The notes: a model not told the origin generated them from the letters alone. A stretch of 64,000 bases of DNA from Pseudofulvibacter geojedonensis (GCF_042675745.1 NZ_JBHTJM010000006.1:124001-188000); one strand, 5' to 3'. Counted from the first letter of the stretch, positions 17,633 to 26,829 are shown. Numbers and translations are program-made.

Positions 17633-18487
17633 ATGGCTTGGTTTAAAAGAAAAGAAAAAGGAATCCAAACTTCTACAGAAGAAAAGAGAGACACTCCTGA
17701 AGGATTATGGTATAAAACACCAACTGGTAAAATTGTTGATACTGAAGAGTTAGCAGCTAATTTTTATGTGAGTCCAGAAGACGGATACCATGTTAGAGTT
17801 GGTAGTAACGAATATTTTGAGATATTATTTGACAATAATGAATTTACAGAGTTAGATGAAAATTTAACTTCAAAAGACCCATTAAAATTTGAGGATAAGA
17901 AAAAATATCCAGATCGTTTAAAAGCTGCTCAGAAAAAAACCGGATTAAAAGACGCTGTTCGTACTGCTGTAGGTAAATCTAAAGGAAAAGATTTAGTTGT
18001 AGCTTGTATGGACTTTAGCTTTATTGGAGGTTCTATGGGTTCTGTTGTTGGAGAAAAAATTGCTCGTGCTGCAGATCATTCCTTAAAAAACAATATTCCT
18101 TTTTTAATGATTTCAAAATCTGGAGGAGCTAGAATGATGGAAGCTGCATTATCATTAATGCAATTAGCTAAAACATCTTCTAAATTAGCTCAATTAGCAG
18201 AAGCTAAAATACCTTACATTTCTTTATGTACAGATCCTACAACTGGAGGTACTACCGCTTCTTTCGCGATGTTAGGAGATATTAATATCTCTGAACCTGG
18301 AGCTTTAATTGGTTTTGCCGGACCAAGAGTTGTAAAAGATACTACAGGAAAAGAACTTCCTGATGGCTTTCAATCTGCAGAGTTTGTTTTAGAACATGGT
18401 TTCTTAGACTTCATTACTCCTAGAAAAGAGTTAAAAGATAAGGTAAACTTATATTTAGATTTAATACTAAATAATAACGTTAGATAA
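17633..18487 (+). CDS. accD: Acetyl-CoA carboxylase carboxyltransferase subunit beta, zinc ribbon lost
   Basis: 284 residues. The crotonase-like carboxyltransferase core is intact: FIGGSMGSVVGEKIARA, SKSGGARMMEAALSLMQLAK, DPTTGGTTASFAMLGD and IGFAGPRVV. It transfers carboxyl from biotin to acetyl-CoA together with AccA, starting fatty acid synthesis. The N-terminal zinc ribbon of E. coli AccD (Cys27, Cys30, Cys46, Cys49) aligns to YKTPTG and VSPEDGYH, so the ligand positions read Thr29, Thr31 or a gap, Ser47 and Asp50. The domain keeps its length and flanks (GLWYK, YHVRV) but cannot bind zinc in the usual way. Confidence 0.94.
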   Translation: MAWFKRKEKGIQTSTEEKRDTPEGLWYKTPTGKIVDTEELAANFYVSPEDGYHVRVGSNEYFEILFDNNEFTELDENLTSKDPLKFEDKKKYPDRLKAAQKKTGLKDAVRTAVGKSKGKDLVVACMDFSFIGGSMGSVVGEKIARAADHSLKNNIPFLMISKSGGARMMEAALSLMQLAKTSSKLAQLAEAKIPYISLCTDPTTGGTTASFAMLGDINISEPGALIGFAGPRVVKDTTGKELPDGFQSAEFVLEHGFLDFITPRKELKDKVNLYLDLILNNNVR

Positions 18488-18506
18488 TTACTTATCGTAT
18501 ATATAC

Positions 18507-18542
18507 AACAAACGCCTCACTATTAAGTGGGGCGTTTGTTTT
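18507..18542 (+). terminator. Terminator after accD
   Basis: 15-bp arms 18507-18521 and 18526-18540 (AACGCCTCACT / AGTGGGGCGTT) with one G-T wobble and a short T-run. Confidence 0.8.
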
Positions 18543-18655
18543 AAAAACCAACCTTTAAATGCTATGCATTCTATAATTAAGACTCGTGTAGTAACAAAAG
18601 GTTTAATTTACAATCAAATCTTTTACTCTAAATAGGTAGTTTTTAAAAAAACCTC

Positions 18656-18663
18656 TATATTTG
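18656..18663 (+). promoter_or_regulatory. Bacteroidota -7 box (TATATTTG) for rpsO
   Basis: Exact TAnnTTTG match 57 bases before the rpsO ATG. It leaves a leader of about 50 bases, enough for S15-type translational control, though I see no convincing pseudoknot. Confidence 0.5.
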
Positions 18664-18720
18664 CCTCCTGATAATGAAAACCATTATCTGTACATAAAAA
18701 TCATTATAAATAATATTAGC

Positions 18721-18990
18721 ATGTATTTAACTAAAGAAGTAAAAGCTGAGATTTTCGCTAAGCACGGAGGAGAAGCAAAAAACACTGGTTCTGCTGAAGG
18801 ACAAATTGCGTTATTCACTTACAGAATTAACCATTTAACAGAGCACTTAAAGCAAAACCGTAAAGATTTTAACACAGAGCGTTCTCTAGTAAAATTAGTA
18901 GGTAAAAGAAAAAGCTTATTAGATTACTTAAAGAAGAAAGATATCTTAAGATATCGTGCTATTATAAAAGAATTAGGATTAAGAAAATAA
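18721..18990 (+). CDS. rpsO: 30S ribosomal protein S15
   Basis: 89 residues from the ATG at 18721; the frame is open further upstream but those 20 residues overlap the promoter and are not S15. The conserved block GSAEGQIALFTYRINHLTEHL and the C-terminal SLVKLVGKRKSLLDYLKKKD..RYRAIIKELGLRK identify it. It binds 16S rRNA early in 30S assembly. pnp follows, the classic rpsO-pnp order, but a strong terminator lies between them. Confidence 0.96.
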   Translation: MYLTKEVKAEIFAKHGGEAKNTGSAEGQIALFTYRINHLTEHLKQNRKDFNTERSLVKLVGKRKSLLDYLKKKDILRYRAIIKELGLRK

Positions 18991-19000
18991 TCTTACTAAA

Positions 19001-19024
19001 AGAGGCGCCTGCGCGCCTCTTTTT
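19001..19024 (+). terminator. GC-rich terminator between rpsO and pnp
   Basis: Arms AGAGGCGC (19001-19008) and GCGCCTCT (19013-19020), loop CTGC, then TTTT. The strongest stem in the window. Confidence 0.85.
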
Positions 19025-19187
19025 ATTTTATATAGTTTTATCGTTTCGTCGTTACTAGATAAAACTAGTTAGCTGAAAAGCAAACAGTAATGACAGCTAA
19101 AAAGTATTTGTATTAGTTTTTCATTGGTCTCACAACAACTACAACAACACAACGACCTATGTTTAATTAATAATTTTAAAGAATTTT

Positions 19188-21347
19188 ATGATTCCAAAAG
19201 TATTTACCCAAACTATAGAGTTGGGAGATGGAAGAACCATCACACTGGAAACTGGAAAATTAGCTAAGCAAGCAGACGGGTCTGTTGTTGTTAGAATGGG
19301 AGACACCATGTTATTAGCTACAGTTGTATCTGCAAGATCAGCTAACCCAGGAATCGATTTTTTACCACTTACGGTAGATTATAGAGAAAAATTTGCTGCA
19401 GCAGGAAGATACCCAGGAGGTTTCATGAAGCGTGAAGCAAGACCAAGTAATGAAGAAATCTTAACTATGCGTTTAGTAGACCGTGTATTAAGACCTTTAT
19501 TCCCTAAAGATTACCACGCAGAAACTCAGGTTATGATTCAGTTAATGTCTCATGACGAAAATGTAATGCCTGATGCTTTAGCTGGTTTAGCAGCTTCTAC
19601 AGCAATCCAATTATCAGACATTCCTTTTGAAGCACCTATTTCAGAAGTAAGAGTTGCTAGAGTAAATGGAGAGTTCATCGTTAACCCTAGTTATACTCAA
19701 TTAGAAGAAGCTGACATGGACTTAATGGTTGGTGCTTCTAACGATTTCGTTGCCATGGTAGAAGGTGAAATGGACGAAGTTTCTGAAGAAGAAATGGCAG
19801 ATGCTATTAAAGTAGCACACGAAGCTATTAAAGTTCAGTGCGATGCTCAAGTTCGTTTAGCAGAAGCTGCAGGTAAAAAAGAAACTCGAGAATACGAAAC
19901 TGAAGAAGTTAACGAAGAGTTAGCTACAAAAATACACGAAGCTACTTATCAAAAGTGCTACGATATTGCTAAAAAAGGAACTTCTAAACAAGAAAGAGGT
20001 TTAGCTTTTTCTGAAGTTAAAGATGAAGTTAAAGCACTATTTACTGAAGAAGAACTAGAAGAATATGGCGACTTAGTTGGTAAATATTTTAGCAAAGCTC
20101 ACAAAGCTGCTGTTCGTGATTTAACATTAAATGAAGGTTTGCGTTTAGACGGACGTAAAACTACAGACATTAGACCAATTTGGTGTGAAGTAGATTATTT
20201 ACCGCGTACTCACGGATCTTCTGTATTTACTAGAGGAGAAACTCAAGCATTAGCAACCGTTACTTTAGGAACTTCTAGAGATGCTAATATGTTAGATTCT
20301 CCAACTATTCAAGGTGAAGAGAAATTTTATTTACACTATAACTTCCCTCCTTTCTCAACAGGAGAAGCAAGACCTTTAAGAGGTACTTCTCGTAGAGAAA
20401 TAGGACACGGAAACTTAGCTCAACGTGCTTTAAAAGGTATGATACCAGATGATTGTCCATATACAGTTCGTGTAGTTTCTGAAGTATTAGAATCTAACGG
20501 TTCTTCTTCTATGGCTACTGTATGTTCTGGAACTATGGCATTAATGGACGCTGGAGTTCAAATGAAAAAACCAGTTTCTGGAATTGCTATGGGATTAATT
20601 TCTGATGGTGATAACTATGCGGTTTTATCTGATATCTTAGGAGATGAAGATCACTTAGGGGATATGGACTTTAAAGTGACTGGTACTGCAGATGGTATTA
20701 CTGCTTGCCAAATGGATATTAAGATTAAAGGATTATCTTATGAAATCTTAGTAAAAGCTTTAAAACAAGCTAGAGATGGTCGTTTACATATCTTAGAAAA
20801 ATTAACTGATACAATTGCTCAACCAAACGAAACCGTTAAAGCTCACGCTCCGAAAATGGTTACTACAAACATACCTGGAGATTTTATTGGAGCATTAATT
20901 GGACCTGGAGGTAAAAATATTCAGGAATTACAAAAAGAAACAGAAACAACTATCGTTATAAACGAAGATCCTGTTACTGAAGAAGGTATTGTTGAAATAT
21001 TAGGTACTAACCAAGAAGGTATAGATCAAGTATTATCAAGAATTGCAGCACTTACTTTTAAAGCTGAAAAAGGAAGCGTTTACGAAGTAAAAGTTGTTAA
21101 GATGTTAGACTTTGGAGCTGTTGTAGAATATGTAGAAGCACCAGGAAACGAAGTATTATTACATATTTCTGAATTAGCTTGGGAACGTACAAACAATGTT
21201 TCTGACGTTGTTAACTTAGGTGACGTATTAGATGTTAAATATTTTGGAGTTGACCCAAAAACTAGAAAAGAAAAAGTTTCTAGAAAAGCATTATTACCTC
21301 GTCCACCAAGACCAGAAAGAAAAGAAGCTCCTAAAAAGGATGCTTAA
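19188..21347 (+). CDS. pnp: Polyribonucleotide nucleotidyltransferase (PNPase)
   Basis: 719 residues with two RNase PH cores (the second begins near LRLDGRKTTDIRPIWCEVD), then a KH domain (IPGDFIGALIGPGGKNIQELQ) and an S1 domain (KGSVYEVKVVKMLDFGAVVEYVE..VLLHISELAW). It degrades RNA 3' to 5' phosphorolytically as a trimer. The leader of almost 200 bases after the rpsO terminator could carry regulation, but no recognisable RNase III-type stem stands out. Confidence 0.96.
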   Translation: MIPKVFTQTIELGDGRTITLETGKLAKQADGSVVVRMGDTMLLATVVSARSANPGIDFLPLTVDYREKFAAAGRYPGGFMKREARPSNEEILTMRLVDRVLRPLFPKDYHAETQVMIQLMSHDENVMPDALAGLAASTAIQLSDIPFEAPISEVRVARVNGEFIVNPSYTQLEEADMDLMVGASNDFVAMVEGEMDEVSEEEMADAIKVAHEAIKVQCDAQVRLAEAAGKKETREYETEEVNEELATKIHEATYQKCYDIAKKGTSKQERGLAFSEVKDEVKALFTEEELEEYGDLVGKYFSKAHKAAVRDLTLNEGLRLDGRKTTDIRPIWCEVDYLPRTHGSSVFTRGETQALATVTLGTSRDANMLDSPTIQGEEKFYLHYNFPPFSTGEARPLRGTSRREIGHGNLAQRALKGMIPDDCPYTVRVVSEVLESNGSSSMATVCSGTMALMDAGVQMKKPVSGIAMGLISDGDNYAVLSDILGDEDHLGDMDFKVTGTADGITACQMDIKIKGLSYEILVKALKQARDGRLHILEKLTDTIAQPNETVKAHAPKMVTTNIPGDFIGALIGPGGKNIQELQKETETTIVINEDPVTEEGIVEILGTNQEGIDQVLSRIAALTFKAEKGSVYEVKVVKMLDFGAVVEYVEAPGNEVLLHISELAWERTNNVSDVVNLGDVLDVKYFGVDPKTRKEKVSRKALLPRPPRPERKEAPKKDA

Positions 21348-21361
21348 CATAAATAAAAAAA

Positions 21362-21386
21362 CGCCTCGATTATCGGGGCGTTTTTT
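21362..21386 (+). terminator. Terminator after pnp
   Basis: Arms CGCCTCGAT (21362-21370) and ATCGGGGCG (21372-21380) with one wobble pair, then six T. Confidence 0.85.
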
Positions 21387-21649
21387 ATTTATTATATGGT
21401 CTCTAATATCGTTTTTAGTGAAATCAAAAAATACGCTTTTAAAAAAGCTAAGGCACTTTTTAATAATGCTAATCAATAAACAGATGCCTTAATACAATTA
21501 ACAAATACCTTTACGGTATTAAATTTCGAATAAAAAACACTGTATATCAACTTATTATAAGAAAAAAAGAGAAATTTAGCAACTTTTTTGTAACATTTTC
21601 TTAAAGTTAAACGTATAACTATATGCGTAAGCAACAGAACAATAATATC
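21387..21649 (+). other. Intergenic leader of the primary sigma factor gene
   Basis: About 260 bases without a gene. Very AT-rich; one small hairpin (AATACC / GGTATT, 21504-21520). No TAnnTTTG box that I can fix, no tRNA or riboswitch fold recognised. Confidence 0.4.
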
Positions 21650-21655
21650 AGGAGG
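21650..21655 (+). promoter_or_regulatory. Strong Shine-Dalgarno (AGGAGG) of the sigma factor gene
   Basis: AGGAGG lies 7 bases before the ATG at 21663, a near-ideal anti-Shine-Dalgarno match and spacing. Other starts in the window that I inspected have no such motif, in line with the general absence of these sites in Bacteroidota. Confidence 0.85.
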
Positions 21656-21662
21656 ATTTTTA

Positions 21663-22526
21663 ATGAGACAACTTAAAATTACAAAGCAGGTAACCAACAG
21701 GGAAACTGCATCTTTAGACAAGTATTTACAAGAAATAGGAAAAGTTGACTTAATTACAGCCGATGAAGAAGTAGAGTTAGCACAGCGAATTAAAGCTGGT
21801 GACCAAATTGCTTTAGAAAAATTAACCAAAGCAAACTTACGTTTCGTAGTATCGGTAGCAAAACAATATCAAAACCAAGGTTTAACCTTACCTGACTTAA
21901 TTAACGAAGGAAACTTAGGTTTAATTAAAGCCGCTCAACGTTTTGATGAAACTCGTGGATTTAAATTTATATCTTACGCGGTATGGTGGATACGTCAGTC
22001 TATTTTGCAAGCATTAGCTGAACAATCTAGAATTGTACGTTTACCATTAAACAAAATTGGGTCTATTAATAAAATTAACAAGACCTATGCATTTTTAGAG
22101 CAAGCTCATGAGCGTGTTCCTTCTGCAGAAGAAATTGCTAAGGAATTAGACATGACTATTAATGACGTAAAAGAATCTATGAAGAATTCTGGTCGTCATG
22201 TATCTATGGATGCTCCATTAGTAGAAGGAGAAGATTCTAACTTATACGATGTATTGCGTTCTGGCGAATCGCCAAACCCAGACAGAGAATTATTACACGA
22301 ATCTTTAAAGACTGAGATTGAAAGAGCTTTAGAAACTCTTACACCTCGTGAAGCAGATGTTGTACGTTTATATTTTGGTTTAGGAGATCAACATCCAATG
22401 ACTTTGGAAGAAATTGGAGAAACTTTCGACTTAACTAGAGAACGTGTTAGACAAATTAAAGAAAAAGCCATTAGAAGATTAAAACATACTTCTAGAAGTA
22501 GAATACTAAAAACATACTTAGGATAA
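21663..22526 (+). CDS. rpoD: Primary RNA polymerase sigma factor (short RpoD/SigA)
   Basis: 287 residues, lacking region 1.1 as usual for Bacteroidota. Region 1.2 (ASLDKYLQEIGKVDLITADEEVELAQRIKAGD), region 2 with the core-binding and -10 helices (LINEGNLGLIKAAQRFDETRGFKFISYAVWWIRQ), region 3 (RVPSAEEIAKELDMT) and region 4 helix-turn-helix (LTLEEIGETFDLTRERVRQIKEKA-like) are in order. It should read the TAnnTTTG promoters listed here. A strong ribosome binding site precedes it. Confidence 0.95.
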   Translation: MRQLKITKQVTNRETASLDKYLQEIGKVDLITADEEVELAQRIKAGDQIALEKLTKANLRFVVSVAKQYQNQGLTLPDLINEGNLGLIKAAQRFDETRGFKFISYAVWWIRQSILQALAEQSRIVRLPLNKIGSINKINKTYAFLEQAHERVPSAEEIAKELDMTINDVKESMKNSGRHVSMDAPLVEGEDSNLYDVLRSGESPNPDRELLHESLKTEIERALETLTPREADVVRLYFGLGDQHPMTLEEIGETFDLTRERVRQIKEKAIRRLKHTSRSRILKTYLG

Positions 22527-22599
22527 TACTAAGTTACGATAAGGACGGTATTATGTTCTCGCCAGAGAATTAAAACTGTTCGTTTTTTGATTGATGATG

Positions 22600-22627
22600 A
22601 ACTCCGGCTGATTACCGGAGTTTTTTT
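22600..22627 (+). terminator. Terminator after rpoD
   Basis: Arms AACTCCGG (22600-22607) and CCGGAGTT (22615-22622) followed by T-run. Confidence 0.85.
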
Positions 22628-22672
22628 ATTCTAAATCTTTTCAATACATCTTATTACTTCTCACTTAATTAC

Positions 22673-22680
22673 TACCTTTG
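22673..22680 (+). promoter_or_regulatory. Bacteroidota -7 box (TACCTTTG) for rpe
   Basis: Exact TAnnTTTG match 23 bases before the rpe start. Confidence 0.5.
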
Positions 22681-22703
22681 TCACCACAACAAACAACTTA
22701 ACA

Positions 22704-23366
22704 ATGAGTACTAAATTAATTGCTCCTTCTGTATTAGCTGCAGATTTTGGAAACTTACAACGTGATGTAGAAATGGTTAACAATAGTGAAGCTGATTGGT
22801 TTCACATAGATATAATGGATGGTGTTTTTGTTCCAAATATCTCTTTTGGAATGCCTGTACTAAAAGCTATTAGTAAACACGCTAATAAAACTATCGACAC
22901 ACATTTAATGATTGTAGATCCAGATAGGTACATTCAAACTTTTGCAGATTTAGGAACAGATATATTAACCGTTCACTACGAAGCTTGTACTCATTTGCAC
23001 AGAACACTTCAAGCTATTAAAGCTGCAGGTATGAAAGCTGGAGTAGCTCTAAACCCTCATACCAACATTAATGTTTTAGAAGACACTATTAATGATATTG
23101 ATTTGGTTTGTATTATGAGTGTAAACCCTGGTTTTGGAGGGCAATCTTTTATAGAAAACACCTATGATAAGGTTAAAAAACTAAAAGCTTTAATTACCGA
23201 AAAAGGAGCTAACACCTTAATTGAAATTGATGGTGGTGTTAACGATAAAAATGCAAAAAAACTTACTGATGCTGGTGCCGATGTTTTGGTAGCAGGTAGT
23301 TTTGTTTTTAAATCGGATGATCAAAAAGCAACTATTAGCAACTTAAGAAAAGTTGCTAACTCTTAA
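22704..23366 (+). CDS. rpe: Ribulose-phosphate 3-epimerase
   Basis: 220 residues, TIM barrel. Signatures: IAPSVLAADFGNL at the N terminus, WFHIDIMDGVFVPNISFG (metal-binding His and catalytic Asp), VMSVNPGFGGQSF-type phosphate loop (CIMSVNPGFGGQ), IEIDGGVN and AGADVLVAGSFVF. Interconverts ribulose 5-phosphate and xylulose 5-phosphate in the pentose phosphate pathway. Confidence 0.95.
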   Translation: MSTKLIAPSVLAADFGNLQRDVEMVNNSEADWFHIDIMDGVFVPNISFGMPVLKAISKHANKTIDTHLMIVDPDRYIQTFADLGTDILTVHYEACTHLHRTLQAIKAAGMKAGVALNPHTNINVLEDTINDIDLVCIMSVNPGFGGQSFIENTYDKVKKLKALITEKGANTLIEIDGGVNDKNAKKLTDAGADVLVAGSFVFKSDDQKATISNLRKVANS

Positions 23367-23396
23367 AGTAATATAAAATTCTAAAAATAATAAAGC

Positions 23397-23425
23397 CGAA
23401 ACAATATTGGTTTCGCCTTTTCGTT
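23397..23425 (+). terminator. Weak terminator after rpe
   Basis: Stem CGAAAC (23397-23402) / GTTTCG (23410-23415) followed by a T-rich stretch. Confidence 0.5.
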
Positions 23426-23452
23426 TTATATTGACCAGCTAAAATCATAATA

Positions 23453-24163
23453 TTGAAAAAATACATTGTTTTAATTCTTTTATTTCTCTTCACCTATTCC
23501 TTTTCTCAAGTTGACATAGACACCTTTGAAGTAGATTATATTAGAACCAAATATTTTTATAATCCTAAAACTAAATATAAATTTATTTATGAAACAACTA
23601 CTAAATATAAAAGTGGCTTATACAAATCTGATTTATATGGGAATATTGTTGTTAGAAATTATGATTTAAAAGAACCATACTTCGACTATAAAGGCAAAAC
23701 TTTTTTGAGTTCCAACAAAAATAGAACCATGTATATTTATTATGGTAAAAAAAAAGTTGACTCAATAAAGATAAAACATCGTCGCTGGAAGCATTTAGAT
23801 ACTCTAATCACTTATACGAAAACAAGGGTAAAAAGGAAAAACAGAAAAAGGATTTATAAAAATGGACTTCTCATCAAAGACATACGTGACCCCAAAAATC
23901 CAATTTCCTACACATATAACAAACAAAAAAAAATAACCAAAGTAACCACAGAAAATAGCAACTTTTTATACACTTATGATAAGGATAACAAATTAATCAT
24001 AAAAGACCGATATAGAAAAACAGAAGAAAAGCTTTATATAGACAGAGATAAATATATTTATAAAAATGATACCCTTATAAGAATTGACCAATATGTTATA
24101 CGAAACAAAATTGATAGCACTGATATTCACCGTTCAATTCTTTTTGAATATCAACAATTTTAA
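23453..24163 (+). CDS. Secreted protein of unknown function, YD-repeat-like
   Basis: 236 residues from a TTG start that gives a good signal peptide (KKYIVLILLFLFTYSFSQ). The mature part is very rich in Lys and Tyr and contains short strand repeats such as YTYDKDNKLIIKDRY and YNKQKKITKVTTE that recall YD/RHS-type beta repeats. I do not recognise a characterised family. Its stop overlaps that of the convergent metallopeptidase gene by 4 bases. Confidence 0.65.
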   Translation: MKKYIVLILLFLFTYSFSQVDIDTFEVDYIRTKYFYNPKTKYKFIYETTTKYKSGLYKSDLYGNIVVRNYDLKEPYFDYKGKTFLSSNKNRTMYIYYGKKKVDSIKIKHRRWKHLDTLITYTKTRVKRKNRKRIYKNGLLIKDIRDPKNPISYTYNKQKKITKVTTENSNFLYTYDKDNKLIIKDRYRKTEEKLYIDRDKYIYKNDTLIRIDQYVIRNKIDSTDIHRSILFEYQQF

Positions 24164-25002
24164 TATCCTGCAAACCTAAAATTAAACATTTGCCTTATTT
24201 TTTTATACACTAACGGAAACTGTCCTTTAAACTCATCTGGAGATTCAATAAAGTTCTCTAATACAACCGCTAAAAACTCGAACTTATTAGTAAAAGCATA
24301 ATCTCTAAAATAAGAAGACTCCATTATTCTAGTCTTTACATTTTCATTTAACAGCAATTGCTGCAGCTCATAAAAACCATCAGAAAAAATAACAGATGCA
24401 GTGTCAGTCCGCTTAATACTATTAATATGTATAGCATGGGTTATCTCGTGTATACCAAGGTTTAAATTATCATCATCTATTCTAAAACCTTCCTCAAAAT
24501 CTTTCCACGATAGTACCAAAGCTCTTAGCATTGGGTTAAACTCTCCTTTGTGATCTTCTTGATTTATAGTAGAATAAAAAACATCTGGATAAACTATTAC
24601 TTTTTCTATAATAGGTATTAGATAATCTCTCATTCCAAAAGTCAACATTACTGCTGTAGCTGCAATCAGCAGTTTTTTTTCATCATCTAGAATCAATCCC
24701 TCTCTCGCTATAAACTCTTTATCGCCTACAAACCGAATAACCCTATGTTCAAATCGTTTCTTATTGAGACTAGAAAGTTTATTGTAAAATGTAAACTTTT
24801 CTTTTAAAATTTGTTGTTGCTTTTTATTAAGTCTCTTCTTATACCAATAAAAATGAACCCATAACGGTCTTTTAAAAACATTTATATAGATTACATCTAT
24901 TAACTTTAAACCTAAATAAATTACCAATAACACCAAACCCAAACCTAGAAGGAATAGTAATATCATTGTAATTATTGCTTCATTATTATTCATTAATGGC
25001 AA
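24160..25002 (-). CDS. Membrane-anchored MtfA-like zinc metallopeptidase
   Basis: 280 residues. One N-terminal membrane helix (about 10-32, MILLFLLGLGLVLLVIYLGL), a basic cytoplasmic-type segment, and an HExxH zinc site in LGIHEITHAIH. The layout (LVLSWKDFEEGFR..DDDNLNLGIHEITH) fits the MtfA/M90 peptidase family, whose E. coli member acts on the glucose-PTS regulator Mlc; the substrate here is unknown. No neighbour suggests a function. Confidence 0.72.
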   Translation of the reverse strand: MPLMNNNEAIITMILLFLLGLGLVLLVIYLGLKLIDVIYINVFKRPLWVHFYWYKKRLNKKQQQILKEKFTFYNKLSSLNKKRFEHRVIRFVGDKEFIAREGLILDDEKKLLIAATAVMLTFGMRDYLIPIIEKVIVYPDVFYSTINQEDHKGEFNPMLRALVLSWKDFEEGFRIDDDNLNLGIHEITHAIHINSIKRTDTASVIFSDGFYELQQLLLNENVKTRIMESSYFRDYAFTNKFEFLAVVLENFIESPDEFKGQFPLVYKKIRQMFNFRFAGY

Positions 25003-25134
25003 GATAAGGAAATAATTACATCTTTAAACTTTCTAAAATAATTAACACTCATTAGCTCAAAAAATAAAGAATAATTTTGAATACTAATAACAGATTATTA
25101 TTTTGTGATCTTTTCTTATTAACCCCAACCAACC

Positions 25135-26328
25135 TTGAAAACTTATATTAATTATATAGTAATTGCTATTGTTGTTATTTTAAGCAGTTTTATGCTTAGC
25201 AATAAGCTGAATTCTAATCAAACCTCCTCGGTAGAAATTTCCACCCCAAATACTATTGCTCCTCCTATTGAAGAGAACAAAACCATAAAAACAGAGTATT
25301 ATCCTTTAAACAAAACTCAGGTCGTTAAACATAAATTAGATTCTTTATTAAAAAGAATTAATAAACGACATAACTTTCACGGTTCTATATTAGTTGCTAA
25401 AGACCATAAAATAATCTATAACAACCATGTCGGTTATAAAGATTTTAAAACGCGAGCTACCATTAATAATTCTTCTGTTTTTCAACTTGCTTCAGTAAGC
25501 AAACAGTTTACTGCTGCTGCTATAATGATGCTATATGAGAAAAAACTAATTAAACTTACCGATTCAGTAAACAAATACTTCCCTTCTTTTCCATATAAAA
25601 ATGTAAGCATAAAAAACCTACTCAATCATACAGCTGGCTTACCTAAATATTTTTGGATAGCTGAACACAAATGGAACAAAGAATATCCTCCTAGCAACAG
25701 TGAAATGATGGATTTATTATCGTCTAGTAATGTACAACGATTTTATAAACCTGGAATTAAATTTGATTACTCTAATACTGGATATTTTGTATTAGCGAGT
25801 ATTGTTGAAAAAGTTTCTAAAACTGATTTTAGATCCTTTGTTAAAAAAAATATTTTTGACAAATTGGGCATGAAAAATTCATTTGTTTACAGCTATCAAA
25901 ATGATACAATTAGGAAAAATCAATTAAACGGATACAGACTATTTAGGGGTTGGAAACACATAAAAATTGGAAATACTATAAACGATGCTATTGTTGGAGA
26001 TAAAAATGTTTACGCTACTAGCGAAGACTTATACAAGTGGATTGTAGGTTTAAATAAAGGAAAACTTATTTCTAAAGAATCATTAAATTTAATGTATTCT
26101 GAAGGAGAAACTAAATACGGTAGAAAAATACCTTATGGTTTTGGCTTTAGAATTAATCGTAAACAAAACACCATTTACCATAATGGCAATTGGAATGGAT
26201 TTAGAACAGGTCTTATTCAATATCCTAAAGATGACTTAACAATTATTATTTTAGAACACACTGGATATAAAGAAATTAACTATTTGAGTAAAAAGGTTAG
26301 AAAAATTACTCTAGAAAACTTCTCATAA
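25135..26328 (+). CDS. Anchored serine hydrolase (class C beta-lactamase/PBP family)
   Basis: 397 residues from a TTG start. N-terminal signal anchor (YINYIVIAIVVILSSFMLS), then a beta-lactamase-fold domain: SxxK in LASVSKQFTAAAIMMLYE, YxN in FDYSNTGYFVLASIVE, and YHNGNWNGFRTG in place of the KTG-type strand. Such proteins are peptidases or esterases of the cell envelope; true beta-lactamase activity is unlikely to be predictable. It stands alone with long spacers on both sides. Confidence 0.85.
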   Translation: MKTYINYIVIAIVVILSSFMLSNKLNSNQTSSVEISTPNTIAPPIEENKTIKTEYYPLNKTQVVKHKLDSLLKRINKRHNFHGSILVAKDHKIIYNNHVGYKDFKTRATINNSSVFQLASVSKQFTAAAIMMLYEKKLIKLTDSVNKYFPSFPYKNVSIKNLLNHTAGLPKYFWIAEHKWNKEYPPSNSEMMDLLSSSNVQRFYKPGIKFDYSNTGYFVLASIVEKVSKTDFRSFVKKNIFDKLGMKNSFVYSYQNDTIRKNQLNGYRLFRGWKHIKIGNTINDAIVGDKNVYATSEDLYKWIVGLNKGKLISKESLNLMYSEGETKYGRKIPYGFGFRINRKQNTIYHNGNWNGFRTGLIQYPKDDLTIIILEHTGYKEINYLSKKVRKITLENFS

Positions 26329-26829
26329 TAATAAACATATCTTTTTTAGAAGTTAACAAACTTCGATTTACTACACCTTTTTCCAAAAAAAAGAGTGAAT
26401 CTGTAATTTAGATTCACTCTCATAAACAATCAAGTATTAGTTAATTAGTTTTGATTTAATTTAAAAAATTACCCTTACATTATACGATAAAAACTACTAA
26501 AACTTGTTATTATACTCAATTCTTTAATTAAACAGTTACAAAGTTCTTTGGCTTCTTTCTATGCCAAAAATAAACAAAAAAACACAAACGCAACAATGTT
26601 GCAATAAAATATTATTTTTATTTTAGCAATTATTAATTTTTAATAACTATTTAATTCTAAAACAAAAGAAGTAAAAAAGATAAATTATTGATCATTGGTA
26701 TTGGGATTTAGTAGAGATCAATACTAAAATTTATCATAGAAAAATTTAAGGTAGCAAATTTGAACGTTTCTTATCAAGAAACTTTATTTTAAATTAAACT
26801 ACCTACTTATTAATTTAACAACCCCGATT
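26329..26829. other. Long AT-rich intergenic region
   Basis: 501 bases without a convincing gene; a 21-codon frame at 26561 has no support. It contains an 11-bp perfect hairpin (26392-26420), a small stem TTTGGC/GCCAAA (26547-26568) and a dyad TTGATC..GATCAA near 26688-26730. No tRNA seen. It must hold the promoter of the ABC operon, but I cannot fix a TAnnTTTG box. Confidence 0.5.
26385..26420 (-). terminator. Hairpin with T-run only on the minus strand
   Basis: Arms AGAGTGAATCT (26392-26402) and AGATTCACTCT (26410-26420) are perfect; the A-run 26385-26392 gives a T-run for minus-strand transcripts, whereas no T-run follows on the plus strand. It could still end the serine hydrolase mRNA weakly or stop antisense transcription. 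Confidence 0.55.

Noticed and set aside
17633..17790. Frameshift or sequencing error as cause of the missing AccD cysteines
   Set aside because: The reading frame is continuous, flanking residues GLWYK and YHVRV align well, and substitutions are spread over the domain.
18661..18720. 20-residue N-terminal extension of ribosomal protein S15
   Set aside because: It overlaps the -7 box, and the S15 sequence begins at the ATG at 18721 with the usual length.
26561..26626. 21-codon frame in the long spacer before the ABC operon
   Set aside because: Low-complexity composition and no other support; treated as non-coding.
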